A stretch of DNA of 64,000 bases from Bartonella henselae str. Houston-1 (GCF_000046705.1 NC_005956.1:1867048-1931047), one strand, 5' to 3'. Shown: positions 10,053 to 19,515, counted from the first letter of the stretch. Numbers and translations: made by a program. The notes: generated from the letters alone by a model not told the origin.

Positions 10053-10847
10053 TTAATCCATTAATAGTTCATCATCATCAAGGGCTTCCCCACGCACTTT
10101 TTGAAACATACCAATTAAATCGTTGACATTCAAACCTTTACGTTCTTCTTGACACACATCCAAAATCACTTTTCCGTCGTGCAACATCAGTGTGCGATCT
10201 CCATGATCAAGAGCTTGACGCATAGAGTGCGTCACCATAATAGTTGTTAATTTTTTCTCTTCAACGATTTTTTCAGTTAACCGCATCACAAAATCAGCCA
10301 TTCCTGGATCTAATGCTGAAGTATGTTCATCAAGCAATAAAACATCTGCATATGCTAAAGTAGCCATCACAAGACAAACTGCTTGACGTTGTCCACCGGA
10401 TAAACTGTCCATAGGATTATGGATATACGCTTCAAGACCAATGCCTAATTGAGCAATTTCATCTCGGAAAAATTGCCGTTTTTCATGATTTAAAGCTGAA
10501 CGCAAACCACGGCGTTTCCCGCGAAAAGCAGCAAGAGCCAAATTTTCTTCAATTGTTAAAGAACCACAGCTTCCCATCAATGAATCTTGAAAAACACAAG
10601 CAACCTTCTCAGCTCTCTCACTGACTGATTGCCTGGAAACATTTTGTCCATTAATCACCACTTTTCCTGTCGTAGGAAGAATTGCACCTGCCAAAACACT
10701 CAGCAAAGTCGATTTACCAGCGCCATTTGACCCAATAACAGTAACAAAACTCCCTCGATCAATCTTGAGGTTAATATCGATTAAGGCCTGTTTTTCCAAC
10801 GGCGTTTGCGGTTTAAAAGTGACACCTACATGAGAAAATTCAATCAT
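10053..10847 (-). CDS. ABC transporter ATP-binding protein (TrpZ-type)
   Basis: A 264-residue ABC ATPase that powers the import system formed with the next two genes. Walker A is GSNGAGKST (about residue 37), the Q-loop VFQDS, the signature LSGGQRQAV, Walker B VLLLDEHTSALD, and the switch His lies in MVTHSM. The glutamate after Walker B is intact, but the usual Pro of DEPT is replaced by His (DEHT), which recurs in this subfamily as I recall it. It overlaps the permease gene by 8 bases, indicating one transcript. The substrate is inferred from the binding protein. Confidence 0.9.
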   Translation of the reverse strand: MIEFSHVGVTFKPQTPLEKQALIDINLKIDRGSFVTVIGSNGAGKSTLLSVLAGAILPTTGKVVINGQNVSRQSVSERAEKVACVFQDSLMGSCGSLTIEENLALAAFRGKRRGLRSALNHEKRQFFRDEIAQLGIGLEAYIHNPMDSLSGGQRQAVCLVMATLAYADVLLLDEHTSALDPGMADFVMRLTEKIVEEKKLTTIMVTHSMRQALDHGDRTLMLHDGKVILDVCQEERKGLNVNDLIGMFQKVRGEALDDDELLMD

Positions 10848-11736
10848 GTTTATGCCTCCCCCAATAGCGTGGTATTACAAGGGCTGCAACAACTAAAAGT
10901 GCAGTAATCAACTGAAGGTCCGTCGACGTATCAATACCAATCCCGTTTGCCTCAAACGCAAACTGCACAGCAACACGATAAAGGACAGATCCGACAATAC
11001 AGCTCATAATAATCCAAAAAATATTGCGCGTACGAAAGAGAGTTTCCCCAATAATAACCGCCGCTAAACCGAAAACAATCGTACCAGCTCCACCAGTAAT
11101 ATCGGTAGCAATGGCGGTTTGAATATAAAGGGAGCCCCCAAGCGCAACACAGGCATTGGAAAGACCCATACCAAAATACACCAATGCTGACGTATGAACC
11201 CCTTGCGCCGTAGCCATCCGTGGATTAACTCCCATTGCTCTCATAGCAAGACCTATTTCACTTTCCAAAAACCGCCAGATCAAAAATGCCACCACCAGCA
11301 ATACAGTACCAACGAAAAGAGGACGCACAAAGATATCAGACAAGCCAAAAAGATTATACAAGGGTGTTAAAGCCGTATCAGCAAGTGCCAAGTTAATATT
11401 AGACCCTCCCATAATCCCCATAATACGAAGATTAACTGTATAAAGTGCCGACATTGTCAAAATGGAAGCCAAAAGATTCAAAATGCCAAAACGCAAATTT
11501 AGCAAAGCTGTTAATAAACCCGCTATCATACCTGCACAAAAAGCACATGCCATAGCAATCCATGCATTAAAACCCAAAAGAATCAAAACACCACAAACAC
11601 AGGATCCAAGAAGAAAGGAACCATCAACAGTTAAATCAGGAAAATCCAAAACGCGAAACGAGAGATAAACCCCTATAGCAACAAATGCATAAATAAGACC
11701 TAACTCCACAGCGCCAGAAAACGCAAATATACTCAT
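10840..11736 (-). CDS. ABC transporter permease (TrpY-type)
   Basis: A 298-residue permease of the branched-chain amino acid/ribose type with about eight to nine hydrophobic segments. ELGLIYAFVAIGVYLSFRVL at the N-terminus and GEIGLAMRAMG-like residues in the cytoplasmic coupling loop (ESEIGLAMRAMGVNPRMA) contact the ATPase. It lies between the binding-protein gene (65-base gap) and the ATPase gene (overlap). Only one permease is present, so a homodimer is expected. Confidence 0.9.
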   Translation of the reverse strand: MSIFAFSGAVELGLIYAFVAIGVYLSFRVLDFPDLTVDGSFLLGSCVCGVLILLGFNAWIAMACAFCAGMIAGLLTALLNLRFGILNLLASILTMSALYTVNLRIMGIMGGSNINLALADTALTPLYNLFGLSDIFVRPLFVGTVLLVVAFLIWRFLESEIGLAMRAMGVNPRMATAQGVHTSALVYFGMGLSNACVALGGSLYIQTAIATDITGGAGTIVFGLAAVIIGETLFRTRNIFWIIMSCIVGSVLYRVAVQFAFEANGIGIDTSTDLQLITALLVVAALVIPRYWGRHKHD

Positions 11737-11800
11737 TCAAAGATCATCCCCATAAAAACTTAATGCATTTTTATTGTATCGATATTATATCAATGAAAAA

Positions 11801-12778
11801 CTATTGAAGAATCTTTGTCGCGCGTTCTATCACTGTCTGTGGAATAACAATACCAACCTTTTGGGCTGCTTTCATATCAATTCTAATATCATTATTAGCG
11901 GCCTGCACAACATCAATATCGCCAGGTTTTTCACCCTTTAGAATACGCACAACCAGTTTCCCAGCTTCAACCCCTACATCGTAAAAATTCACGCCCTGTG
12001 TCATGAAGGGACCGCGTCCAATAGAGTTAAAATCGACGGTAAATACAGGCACATTTGCTTCCTGTGTAACCTTTGTTGCACCCTCTAAAACAGAAAGAAC
12101 CGTATTATCAGCGGGAATAAAAATGACATCCACCTTACCAACTAAAGCCCGTGTTGCCGCTTGAACATCAGAAGGTTTAGGCGCAGATGAAGGAATGATC
12201 TCAATCCCTGCTTTACTTGCAACGTCCTTTAACATCTTAAGTGTTGAAACAGAATTGGCTTCAGAAGCATTATAAAGATAACCAATTTTTTTCAAATCTG
12301 GTTTTACTTCCTGCAAAAGTTTAACAGTTGCTGCCACATCTATACGATCAGAAGTTCCTGTTACATTACCACCAGGTTTGGTAAGTGAAGATACTATTTT
12401 AGCTCCAACAGGGTCAGAAATTGCAGCAAAAACAATAGGGATTGTTTTTGTTGCCGCAAGCATCGTTTGTGCTGAAGGCGTGGTAATTGCTACGATAACA
12501 TCGGGTTTATCACCAACAAATTTACGTGCAATTTGCGTTGCTGTAGAAATATTGCCCTGTGCCGATAAAAAAGTGAGTTCGAAATTTTCACCCTGTTTAT
12601 AACCATTTTCTGCAAGTACATCCAAAACTCCTTTACGGACAGCATCAGCAGCAGGATGTGCCATAATTTGTGTCAGTGCAACTTTAACATGTTTAACTTT
12701 ATCCCCCGCTTTTGCAAAACTATTCATGACAAAAATAGCTGCAATCGCGATCCATAATATGTTGACTCTTTTCGACAC
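11801..12778 (-). CDS. ABC transporter substrate-binding protein (TrpX family)
   Basis: A 325-residue periplasmic binding protein. A cleavable signal peptide ends near FAKAGDK, followed by the family core VALTQIMAHPAADAVRKGVLDVLAENGY, TQIARKFVGDKPDVIVAITTPSAQ and PIVFAAISDPVGAKIV. Members of this family bind tryptophan or tyrosine in some Gram-positives, so an aromatic amino acid is the best guess, which fits a host-dependent bacterium. Translation starts at a GTG (12778) with GAGGGG about 9 bases upstream. It is the first gene of the importer operon. Confidence 0.88.
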   Translation of the reverse strand: MSKRVNILWIAIAAIFVMNSFAKAGDKVKHVKVALTQIMAHPAADAVRKGVLDVLAENGYKQGENFELTFLSAQGNISTATQIARKFVGDKPDVIVAITTPSAQTMLAATKTIPIVFAAISDPVGAKIVSSLTKPGGNVTGTSDRIDVAATVKLLQEVKPDLKKIGYLYNASEANSVSTLKMLKDVASKAGIEIIPSSAPKPSDVQAATRALVGKVDVIFIPADNTVLSVLEGATKVTQEANVPVFTVDFNSIGRGPFMTQGVNFYDVGVEAGKLVVRILKGEKPGDIDVVQAANNDIRIDMKAAQKVGIVIPQTVIERATKILQ

Positions 12779-12971
12779 TTCACTCTACCCCTCTTTTGCA
12801 ACAGTTAAAGAGTGAGTAACTTATTGAAGAGTACTTTCAAAATCAATTTTTATTTTTATTTCTAAAAAATTCGCAAAATAAATTGAACTGAAATGTTATT
12901 TTTTTGTTGCAATTCGTTAAAGCCTACGCCATACAAGCAGCATCTGAAGCAAATATGTTTCGAATCGGTGA

Positions 12972-13046
12972 GCGGGTGTAGCTCAGGGGTAGAGCACAAC
13001 CTTGCCAAGGTTGGGGTCGTGGGTTCGAATCCCATCGCCCGCTCCA
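12972..13046 (+). tRNA. tRNA-Gly (anticodon GCC)
   Basis: All cloverleaf arms are visible: acceptor GCGGGTG with CGCCCGC, D-arm GCTC/GAGC, anticodon stem CAACC/GGTTG around the loop TTGCCAA, T-arm GTGGG-TTCGAAT-CCCAT, discriminator T and an encoded CCA. The anticodon GCC reads GGC/GGT glycine codons. The 3' side borders a decayed region with phage-like small frames, a common place for past integrations. Confidence 0.98.
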
Positions 13047-13126
13047 TAATTTGTATGATTGTAGCTTGACAGCGGGTTTTGCAGCAATTTATTTTTTTTC
13101 ACGGGGTTTTAAAGGGGTTCTCACAG

Positions 13127-13151
13127 GGTCTTCAAAGACCTTTAAAAGGTC
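13127..13151. repeat. Two overlapping, mutually exclusive inverted repeats after tRNA-Gly
   Basis: GGTCTT..AAGACC (13127-13140) and GACCTTT.AAAGGTC (13137-13151) share the bases 13137-13140, so only one hairpin can form at a time. The stretch lies about 80 bases past tRNA-Gly. A loosely similar AAAGGTCTTTTAAAGG stretch recurs near 15.3 kb. It may help end tRNA transcription or be a leftover of a mobile element. Confidence 0.45.
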
Positions 13152-13399
13152 ATCGAAAACCTCTTTAATGAATCCTTTTTATCTTCTCTTAAAAGTCACA
13201 ATTAGTAATGAAAAACTCCCTAGCAGGAATCGCTTTATGTGAGACGTTATACGAAATAAATTATCTTCACCCTTGTATAAATTTAAATTGGCTTAAGTTT
13301 TTATCTCTCTATCTCTAATACGTCTTACAAACGATAAATGGTTTTTTATTGATCTTCATCCATAAAACTTCAAATTCAGGTAAACACATCGTTTGTCTT

Positions 13400-13522
13400 T
13401 TAAGCTTTACAACTACCTCTTTGACCGCATTTATGGATAACCAGCATAGCATCTGCTGCAGCAAGAGCTTGTACAACGGCTCTCTTTTGTGCATCAGAAA
13501 AACACGCATTCAAATTACGCAT
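13400..13522 (-). CDS. Hypothetical 40-residue frame, probable remnant
   Basis: The frame starts with MRNLNACFSDAQKRAVVQAL and is alanine-rich. Its codon use looks more protein-like than the overlapping frame on the same strand. It may be the N-terminal stub of a larger lost gene. It lies 20 bases downstream of the 48-residue frame on the same strand, which suggests both came from one element. I do not recognise a family. Confidence 0.3.
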   Translation of the reverse strand: MRNLNACFSDAQKRAVVQALAAADAMLVIHKCGQRGSCKA

Positions 13523-13542
13523 CTCAACCGCCCATTACACTT

Positions 13543-13689
13543 TTAATATATCGGTAGTTTTTCCTCTTTAGTGATTAATGACTTTAACTCTTCTACAATG
13601 TCTTCTGCTTCATCATATGATATTGTTTTGTGCTCGCTAATTGTATCAACCATAAATTTGTCTTGCACAATTTCCACACTGATAGGCAT
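13543..13689 (-). CDS. Hypothetical 48-residue acidic protein
   Basis: The frame begins MPISVEIVQDKFMVDTISEH and continues with an acidic amphipathic helix (DEAEDIVEEL) to a clean stop after LPIY. Its composition is much more protein-like than random AT-rich DNA. Small acidic proteins like this occur in phage and plasmid cargo, but I recognise no family. It is followed on the same strand by the 40-residue frame. Confidence 0.35.
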   Translation of the reverse strand: MPISVEIVQDKFMVDTISEHKTISYDEAEDIVEELKSLITKEEKLPIY

Positions 13690-14377
13690 TTTAGCTTAAA
13701 CTTTTATGATTCATTCTTTCTAAACTTTGTGCGAGATACCCTCCAGCTAAGCCACAGAAACATCTTGACCAGCTTTTATATTACCCTTTTCATAACAAGT
13801 ACTTGCGTTTCAAAAGAATATACAAAAAATTCCTCATCCCCATCGCCCTCTCAAATAATCACGATTTTAGTTCATTCACACAACTCTTCCACACGAATTT
13901 TTATTGCGTCTAATATCTGTTAGCTTATCTCTTGGTCGGTAAGTGACCATCAACCATTTGAAGTTGTTTTTCGTCCTAACTTAACTAATATGAAACCTCC
14001 CTTATTTCTATGTATGCAATTAACAATCATTTTATCCATGAACGTTGAAACCAAAAACATGAAGAATACATAGTGGCTTAGCCAAAAGAGCCAACAATTA
14101 ATGCGCAAAAAATGTATAAGCAGATAAACGAACCCACAATATACAAATTTTAACCCATGCCATTGCGTCACAGCTTCTAAAAACTGTACCCCCACAGCTG
14201 CACAATAATGATCCAGCGGTACAAACATATAGTTTTTTGCAGTGCCTCAAGCTGAACTTGATGAGAAAAAAAGCGGCGTGACAACAATCACTTCTTGCAG
14301 CTCTAGCTATTAACCAAAGGGGAAAGTATTCCCGTGTCGCCTACCACTAAATAACGATAACGATATTGCTCAATTTT

Positions 14378-14947
14378 TTATCCTATGATCTCTCTCTTCT
14401 GGTTTAAAAATTCGCACATTTCATCAGCAAGCCGCTCACAACGCTCCCGCACCTCTTCACTTATGATTTTCCATGTACGACCTTCATCATCCGATGCAAA
14501 ATCTTGCTTAGCCGAAGTAACTTGACATTGCAGCGGATAACCATAAAGCGTGCGCACCACCGGCAATAAATGTTCACAAGGTTGTGCACATTTTTGGACT
14601 GTACTACCATGAGAGATAAGCCCAATCGGTTTTCTTAAAAAGGCATCATAGGTCAAATGATCAAGAGCATTTTTTAAAACACCCGAATAAGACCCTTGAT
14701 AAAGAGGACTCGCAAGAATAACACCATCAGCCGCAGCGATTTTTTTAATAAACTGACGTACCGCAGCGCTTGGATTATCCTCTACATGGCTATGATAATC
14801 TGGATCAACAATCGGCAAGGGCTGTTCACGCAAATCAACCCAATTAAGCGATGCATCCCGCATCAAGAGGCAATCAGCCAAGCAATGGGCTAAAGTTCTT
14901 GTTAATGATGGTTGACGTACAGACCCCAAAATAATCGTAATATTCAA
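14378..14947 (-). CDS. NAD(P)H-dependent FMN reductase family protein
   Basis: A 189-residue flavodoxin-like flavoprotein that reduces FMN or quinones using NAD(P)H. The FMN-phosphate loop is GSVRQPSLT at residues 8-16, and the family core ADGVILASPLYQGSYSGVLKNALDHL follows at about residue 70. The length is normal. GGAG-like purines (AGGAGAA) precede the ATG. It stands alone between two gene-poor stretches. In other bacteria such reductases are linked to sulfur assimilation (SsuE) or oxidative stress; no ssu genes are nearby, so the role here is open. Confidence 0.85.
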   Translation of the reverse strand: MNITIILGSVRQPSLTRTLAHCLADCLLMRDASLNWVDLREQPLPIVDPDYHSHVEDNPSAAVRQFIKKIAAADGVILASPLYQGSYSGVLKNALDHLTYDAFLRKPIGLISHGSTVQKCAQPCEHLLPVVRTLYGYPLQCQVTSAKQDFASDDEGRTWKIISEEVRERCERLADEMCEFLNQKREIIG

Positions 14948-15623
14948 TAGAATTCTCCTTTATATTTTCTCCATATTTTCTCCCGGCAAATCTAACTAAA
15001 TGACTGATATAAAAACGCCATCTATCATAACAGTAATTGTGATGACATAGCGTGGTCTAAAATCAATCAACATTCACAATACTGTTGAAAAAACAAATAC
15101 GAAAAAAGAACTTGGAAGTGAAATGAGAATAATAGCTCTCATAAATTCTAAAATTCCAGACTAAGAAAGATCTACTGTCTGTATTGTATAACTAATAAAG
15201 ATACTTCTATTACCAATTAATGCTTATAGAGAGCTTTGTTCATATTTGGTTGTTTTTAAAGCACATTAAATTCTTTGTTTAATTTTTTTTCAAAGGTCTT
15301 TTAAAGGCTATCTCCCGAGTTTTTTCAAACTCTTTAAAAACCTTCTTTTATTTTTGTATCAAATCCTGATCTTCGCGATTTTTTACTCTTTTTTTGATTC
15401 TTAGATATCAAAATCTATTTTAATAAAACTCTCATTGAATGATAAAAAGTAGTCATAAAAACAGGAAATGATCACCTTTTTTTTCCTCATCCCATCTTTT
15501 TCCATTTAGTAAAAAACCGCCTGTCAAACGACACTTATTTTGATTAGTTTTTGTATAACCATGGAAAGTATAACAACGAAACATACAACAGAGCAGAAAA
15601 TTTTTGCTTTACAATTATTTGTT
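14948..15623. other. Gene-poor region between the FMN reductase gene and thiD
   Basis: No gene was recognised in 676 bases. Near 15290-15350 is a stretch rich in repeated AAAGG / CCTTT and AACTCTTTAAAAACC words that loosely resembles the block after tRNA-Gly (13.1 kb). The rest is featureless AT-rich DNA with the reductase promoter presumably close to 14.95 kb. Confidence 0.4.
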
Positions 15624-16487
15624 TCATACATTCTTCCATAATTCATAAAAATGGTGAAGGGGACCACGTCCTTTCCCTACTTGTAAAGCACTTGAGGTAG
15701 ATAAAGCCCCATTTAAATAGTCTTTTGCTTGTTTAACCGCATCAACCAAAGGCTTTGTAGGCAACAAAGCTGCGATGGCAGCTGAAATAGTACAACCTGT
15801 ACCATGATCATGAGTGGTTATAAAACGAGGGGCTTCAAGCATGACAAGATCTTCACAATCACAATAAAGATCTGGACTAGAATAATCATAATTCGCCTCA
15901 TTTGTACGAGAAAAAACGTCCAAATGCCCACCCTTCAAAAGAACTGCATGACACCCTAGAGTCAGAAGCTGTGGACCATATTGGTACATAGCGTCTAAAG
16001 ACCACTTTACCTCACATCCCAACAATAGAGATGCCTCAGGTAAATTTGGCGTGATCAAAGTTGACATCGGCACAAGAACATCACGCATAATTTCAATCGC
16101 ATCAGACTTTAAAAGGACATCGCCACTTTTTGCCACCATAACGGGATCAAAAACAATGAAGCGCGCTTTGTGATAAGCAAGACGTTCTGCGACAGTCCGA
16201 GCAATTTGAGCATTTGCTACCATACCAATTTTAACAGCATCAACATGAATATCTTCAAAAACCGCATCAATTTGGTCAGCAACAAAAGAAGCATCCAACG
16301 CCTGAAAAGCACGTACACCTTGAGTATTTTGTGCAACCACAGCGGTCACCACACTCATTCCATAGGTTTTCATAGCTGAAAAAACTTTCAAATCCGCTTG
16401 CATTCCAGCGCCACCAGAAGGATCTGTTCCCGCAATAGATAAAATCCGTGGAATAAAAAGAGTGTCTTGGCTAACCTGTAATTTCAT
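15624..16487 (-). CDS. thiD: Hydroxymethylpyrimidine / phosphomethylpyrimidine kinase
   Basis: A 287-residue ribokinase-fold enzyme that phosphorylates HMP and HMP-phosphate for thiamine synthesis or salvage. The N-terminal motif SIAGTDPSGGAGMQADLK is diagnostic, as are FDPVMVAKSGD, LITPNLPEASLL and the catalytic/anion-hole THDHGTGCTISAA. No other thiamine gene and no TPP riboswitch-like structure were seen upstream (the 130 bases to plsC lack the conserved words), so it may serve pyrimidine or vitamin B6 salvage. Confidence 0.94.
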   Translation of the reverse strand: MKLQVSQDTLFIPRILSIAGTDPSGGAGMQADLKVFSAMKTYGMSVVTAVVAQNTQGVRAFQALDASFVADQIDAVFEDIHVDAVKIGMVANAQIARTVAERLAYHKARFIVFDPVMVAKSGDVLLKSDAIEIMRDVLVPMSTLITPNLPEASLLLGCEVKWSLDAMYQYGPQLLTLGCHAVLLKGGHLDVFSRTNEANYDYSSPDLYCDCEDLVMLEAPRFITTHDHGTGCTISAAIAALLPTKPLVDAVKQAKDYLNGALSTSSALQVGKGRGPLHHFYELWKNV

Positions 16488-16618
16488 CCACCCTTTTCCT
16501 TATATTCTAAACATCAAAAAAGAAACCATCCCCAAATTAGATATTAAAAAAAACATAAAAGAGAGGTGTTTTCCAGTGTCAAAGTAAGTTATATAAACAA
16601 TCTTCTTGTAGATATTAA

Positions 16619-17425
16619 ATGGAAAATTTAGTGCTTATCCTTCGTTCTTTTCTTTTTACCCTCGCTTTTTATACAACGACTTTTATCCAGATGATTCTTT
16701 ACGCTCCCATCTATTTTTTAATGCCACGCAAAAAAGCATGGATTGTCCCTAAAACATGGGCGCGTGTCACACTTTTTTTGCAAAAATACATTGCAGGCAC
16801 AAACTATGAAATCGAAGGTTTAGAAAACCTCCCCAAAGGAGCCTACATCATCGCTCCAAAGCATCAATCTGCGTGGGAAACCTTTAGCCTTGTCCCCTAT
16901 TTTGAAGACCCGGCTCTTATCCTAAAACGTGAATTAACGTGGATTCCATTTTTTGGCTGGTATATGGCAAAAACACAAATTATCCCCATTAACCGAACAA
17001 CACCTATTAAAGCCTTAAAAACCATCATACAAAAAGCCAAAGAAAAAGCAAAACAAGGGCGCCAAATTCTGATCTTTCCCGAAGGAACACGCCGACAGCC
17101 AGGTCAAGAACCAGATTATAAATCAGGAATTGTTGCTCTCTATCATGAATTGGGACTTCAAGTTGTTCCCATTGCACACAATGCCGGCTTATATTGGCCA
17201 CGTAGCAATTTTCGCCGCTATCCTGGAACAATCCGCGTTCGCATTCTTCCCCCCATAGACCCAGGTTTAAGCAAGCGTGATTTTCTAGACCAACTCATCC
17301 AAAAAACAGAAAAAACCTGTGATGAATTGCTTTTATTAGCAGCACAAGACCCTACCCCTCCACCTATGCCTCCCTGCGCTCTTAAAAAGCTTCAACAACT
17401 GAAGGACTGTAAAGCAAAAAATTGA
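16619..17425 (+). CDS. plsC: 1-acyl-sn-glycerol-3-phosphate acyltransferase
   Basis: A membrane-bound acyltransferase making phosphatidic acid from lysophosphatidic acid, 268 residues. An N-terminal hydrophobic segment (about residues 5-35) is followed by the catalytic block KHQSAWETF. The acidic residue of the HX4D motif is Glu here, which I recall as usual in rhizobial relatives. The acceptor-binding FPEGTR motif, PIAHNAG and a proline-rich C-terminus follow. The ribosome-binding site is weak, so the start rests on the position of the first membrane helix. The stop codon abuts a fragment of the decayed repeat family. It is divergent from thiD. Confidence 0.92.
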   Translation: MENLVLILRSFLFTLAFYTTTFIQMILYAPIYFLMPRKKAWIVPKTWARVTLFLQKYIAGTNYEIEGLENLPKGAYIIAPKHQSAWETFSLVPYFEDPALILKRELTWIPFFGWYMAKTQIIPINRTTPIKALKTIIQKAKEKAKQGRQILIFPEGTRRQPGQEPDYKSGIVALYHELGLQVVPIAHNAGLYWPRSNFRRYPGTIRVRILPPIDPGLSKRDFLDQLIQKTEKTCDELLLLAAQDPTPPPMPPCALKKLQQLKDCKAKN

Positions 17426-17530
17426 TTTATAAAGATAATCTCTCAATTTACCTTTTAAATTGAGAATATTAAATACGGTAAATTTTTTTCATTTCAAATC
17501 CTCTGATTCAGAATTAAAAAATATCTGTTT
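17421..17530 (-). repeat. Fragment of the decayed repeat family
   Basis: The 19 bases attgatttataaagataat at 17421-17439 are identical to 36923-36941 in repeat copy B, and the following bases (TTTCATTTCAAATCCTCT) match the copy B segment CTCATTTCAAACACTCT. It begins inside the plsC stop codon. It also contains a 10-bp inverted repeat (TCTCAATTTA / TAAATTGAGA, 17441-17465) that could serve as the plsC 3' hairpin. Confidence 0.5.
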
Positions 17531-17654
17531 ATACCTCACACGAGGAAATGATGGAGGAATATTGTTTAAAACAAAGATTCAATTATACTTTTTATGAACT
17601 ATCTTAGTAAGAGCAAGTGCTATAACATTGAGAGCCTAGAAACAAAGTGTAATA

Positions 17655-18300
17655 ACAAGATATTGATTTATAGGAATAATTTATCATTTTGCATGTTGAA
17701 TGAACGACCAAAATATCATAAGATTCTCTCACCTCAAACCCTCTCATAATGAACAAATCAAAATCATTCGCTTGCACATCACAAGCAACGTTAGCATGTA
17801 GGTAAAAACTCTTTAAGAAAGGAGTAAATATGCTTCTTATGACCCACCTCAATGCAAGGGATATCGCAACATTTTGAACTGACAAAGAGAATGATAGCAC
17901 ACAGCGTTTACCTTCAAAGCATAAAGGCGGTAGTGCACAATGGCTTTATCATTATACTCTTCACAAGCGGCCTCGTATAATGCCGACGCATCTTTTCAGT
18001 AAGAATAAATATGGTAATAACCAAGAGCTCTCCCTTGCATCAATACTGCCAAGAAATGCCATTGTCAGGAAAGTGAGCTTTTTAAGCACAACCGTAAATG
18101 AACAACAGAATAGCTTACTGTTCTTTCGTGAAAGAGGCAATCCTCTGAAAAAAGAACGCAAAAAATAAAAATGTAAGCTCCTCAGCAATATTCATGATTG
18201 AAAAGAAAATATTCTTGATATTTTTGAAAGCCGTAAAACCGCATTAAAGGAAGATTGTAAAAAATGAACACTGGTTTTTACCCCCGAAGAAAAACAAATA
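17655..18300 (-). repeat. Decayed dispersed repeat, copy A
   Basis: It aligns by eye with copy B (36.9-37.5 kb) in the same orientation along most of its length. Shared words include TATTGATTTATA near 17662, GTAGTGCACAA near 17930 and TTTTTGAAAGCCGTAA near 18220. On the minus strand the conserved protein trace reads EEYNDKAIVHYRLYALK, with stops and frame changes on both sides, so it is a pseudogene. The trace weakly resembles a Sel1-type repeat, which is only a guess. The remaining bases up to the carboxypeptidase gene hold nothing else I can name. Confidence 0.6.
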
Positions 18301-18403
18301 AGTCATTAACCATTTTTCCTCGCTGATTATGGACTCAAAAGCATTGTGTGCTAAATTGAAATAATTCTAAATCACTATAATAAGAAGGAATTGGATTCAC
18401 TTA

Positions 18404-19510
18404 ATGCAGCGACTCCTCTATAAATTGTTTTTGTCTTTTGTTTTAAGCTTTACAAGCAGCCTTGCTCTAGCTCAACCCTTTATTTCTGTCGATGTTAAAA
18501 CTGGACGCATTTTAGAACACAATCAAGCCTTTGAGCGTTGGTATCCTGCTTCCTTAACAAAATTAATGACCGCTTATGTTATTTTTCGCGCCATGAGTCG
18601 AGGAGAAATTTCATCCAACAAACACATCACCATTAGCGAATATGCGGCAAAAGCGCCCACATATCGTTCAGGTTATAAAGCTGGTTCTGTTCTTACACTT
18701 GATACAGCATTAAGTATCACCATGGTTAAATCGACCAATGATTTAGCCATTGCCATGAGTGAAGCAGTTGCTGGTTCACAGAAAGCCTTTGTGAAAAAAA
18801 TGAATGCTGAAGCTCAACGTCTAGGGATGTTTGGAACCCATTTTGCCAATGCAAGTGGCTTACCAGATCCAAATAATTATTCCACAGCGCGTGATATTGC
18901 TCTTTTAGCAATTCAGATTCGCAGAGAATTTCCTCAATATGCCCATTATTTTTCTATTCCAGCCATTGATTTTGGTAACAAACGCAAGATCCAACCCAAT
19001 TCAAATAACCTCATTGGTCGTTTTGATGGAATAGACGGTATGAAAACAGGCTTTATTTGTGCATCTGGCTTTAATCTTGTTGCCTCAGCGACCCGCAATA
19101 AACGCACAATTATTGCTGTCATTTTAGGATCTAAAAACATCAGTGAAAGAGAAAAAAAAGCTGCAAAACTGCTTGAAACAGGATTTTCGCGTCAAGGATC
19201 GTTACAATTAACACTAGAAACACTCGAGCCTTATGGCACTAAAATGACCCACGCAAGAGACATGAGACAACAAACATGCACGCCTGAAGCCGTAAAAATG
19301 AATGCGAATTCTTATGATGACCAAGGAAATATTATCCTCACTTCACCTTTTATAGCGCCTCCACCTTCTTCTGTTCTTCCTTTACCAGTAAGACTCATTA
19401 GTACACCAAAGAAACCTAAAGTCAAAGGAAAACCACTAAAAAAAATTTCCATTCCAAGTAAAAAACACACAAATCACGCCCTGAAAAAGGCCGTACACCA
19501 CACGCGATAA
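18404..19510 (+). CDS. D-alanyl-D-alanine carboxypeptidase (DacA family, low-molecular-weight PBP)
   Basis: A serine peptidase S11 that trims the terminal D-Ala from peptidoglycan stem peptides in the periplasm. A signal peptide ends near SLALAQ. All three active-site motifs are present: SLTK (catalytic Ser about residue 50), STN (about 109) and KTG (about 208). The extra C-terminal region is rich in Pro and Lys and may bind the wall or membrane; it lacks the usual amphipathic anchor. AAGAAGGA lies ahead of the ATG. The CobW gene follows after 5 bases, so both are likely on one transcript. Confidence 0.92.
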   Translation: MQRLLYKLFLSFVLSFTSSLALAQPFISVDVKTGRILEHNQAFERWYPASLTKLMTAYVIFRAMSRGEISSNKHITISEYAAKAPTYRSGYKAGSVLTLDTALSITMVKSTNDLAIAMSEAVAGSQKAFVKKMNAEAQRLGMFGTHFANASGLPDPNNYSTARDIALLAIQIRREFPQYAHYFSIPAIDFGNKRKIQPNSNNLIGRFDGIDGMKTGFICASGFNLVASATRNKRTIIAVILGSKNISEREKKAAKLLETGFSRQGSLQLTLETLEPYGTKMTHARDMRQQTCTPEAVKMNANSYDDQGNIILTSPFIAPPPSSVLPLPVRLISTPKKPKVKGKPLKKISIPSKKHTNHALKKAVHHTR

Positions 19511-19515
19511 TTCTT

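Larger units (their letters stand above)
13047..14377. other. Decayed region 3' of tRNA-Gly
   Basis: About 1.3 kb with no full-length gene. It holds two short minus-strand frames (listed separately). Upstream of them (13.7-13.95 kb, minus strand) are broken stretches with readable pieces such as YEKGNIKAGQDVSVA separated by stops. Between 13950 and 14228 a minus-strand frame is hydrophobic but matches nothing I know. The location next to a tRNA suggests remnants of an integrated element, but no integrase or att duplication was found here. Confidence 0.4.

Noticed and set aside
12862..13047. A 61-codon minus-strand frame beginning MERAMGFEPTTPTLARL
   Set aside because: It is the complement of tRNA-Gly; this peptide is a well-known false gene call over tRNA genes.
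16488..16618. TPP riboswitch ahead of thiD
   Set aside because: The conserved TPP riboswitch words (CUGAGA, ACCUGAUCUGG-like) are absent from this short gap.
17961..18188. 75-codon minus-strand frame considered as a small gene
   Set aside because: It lies in repeat copy A, and the conserved trace of the family runs in a different frame.
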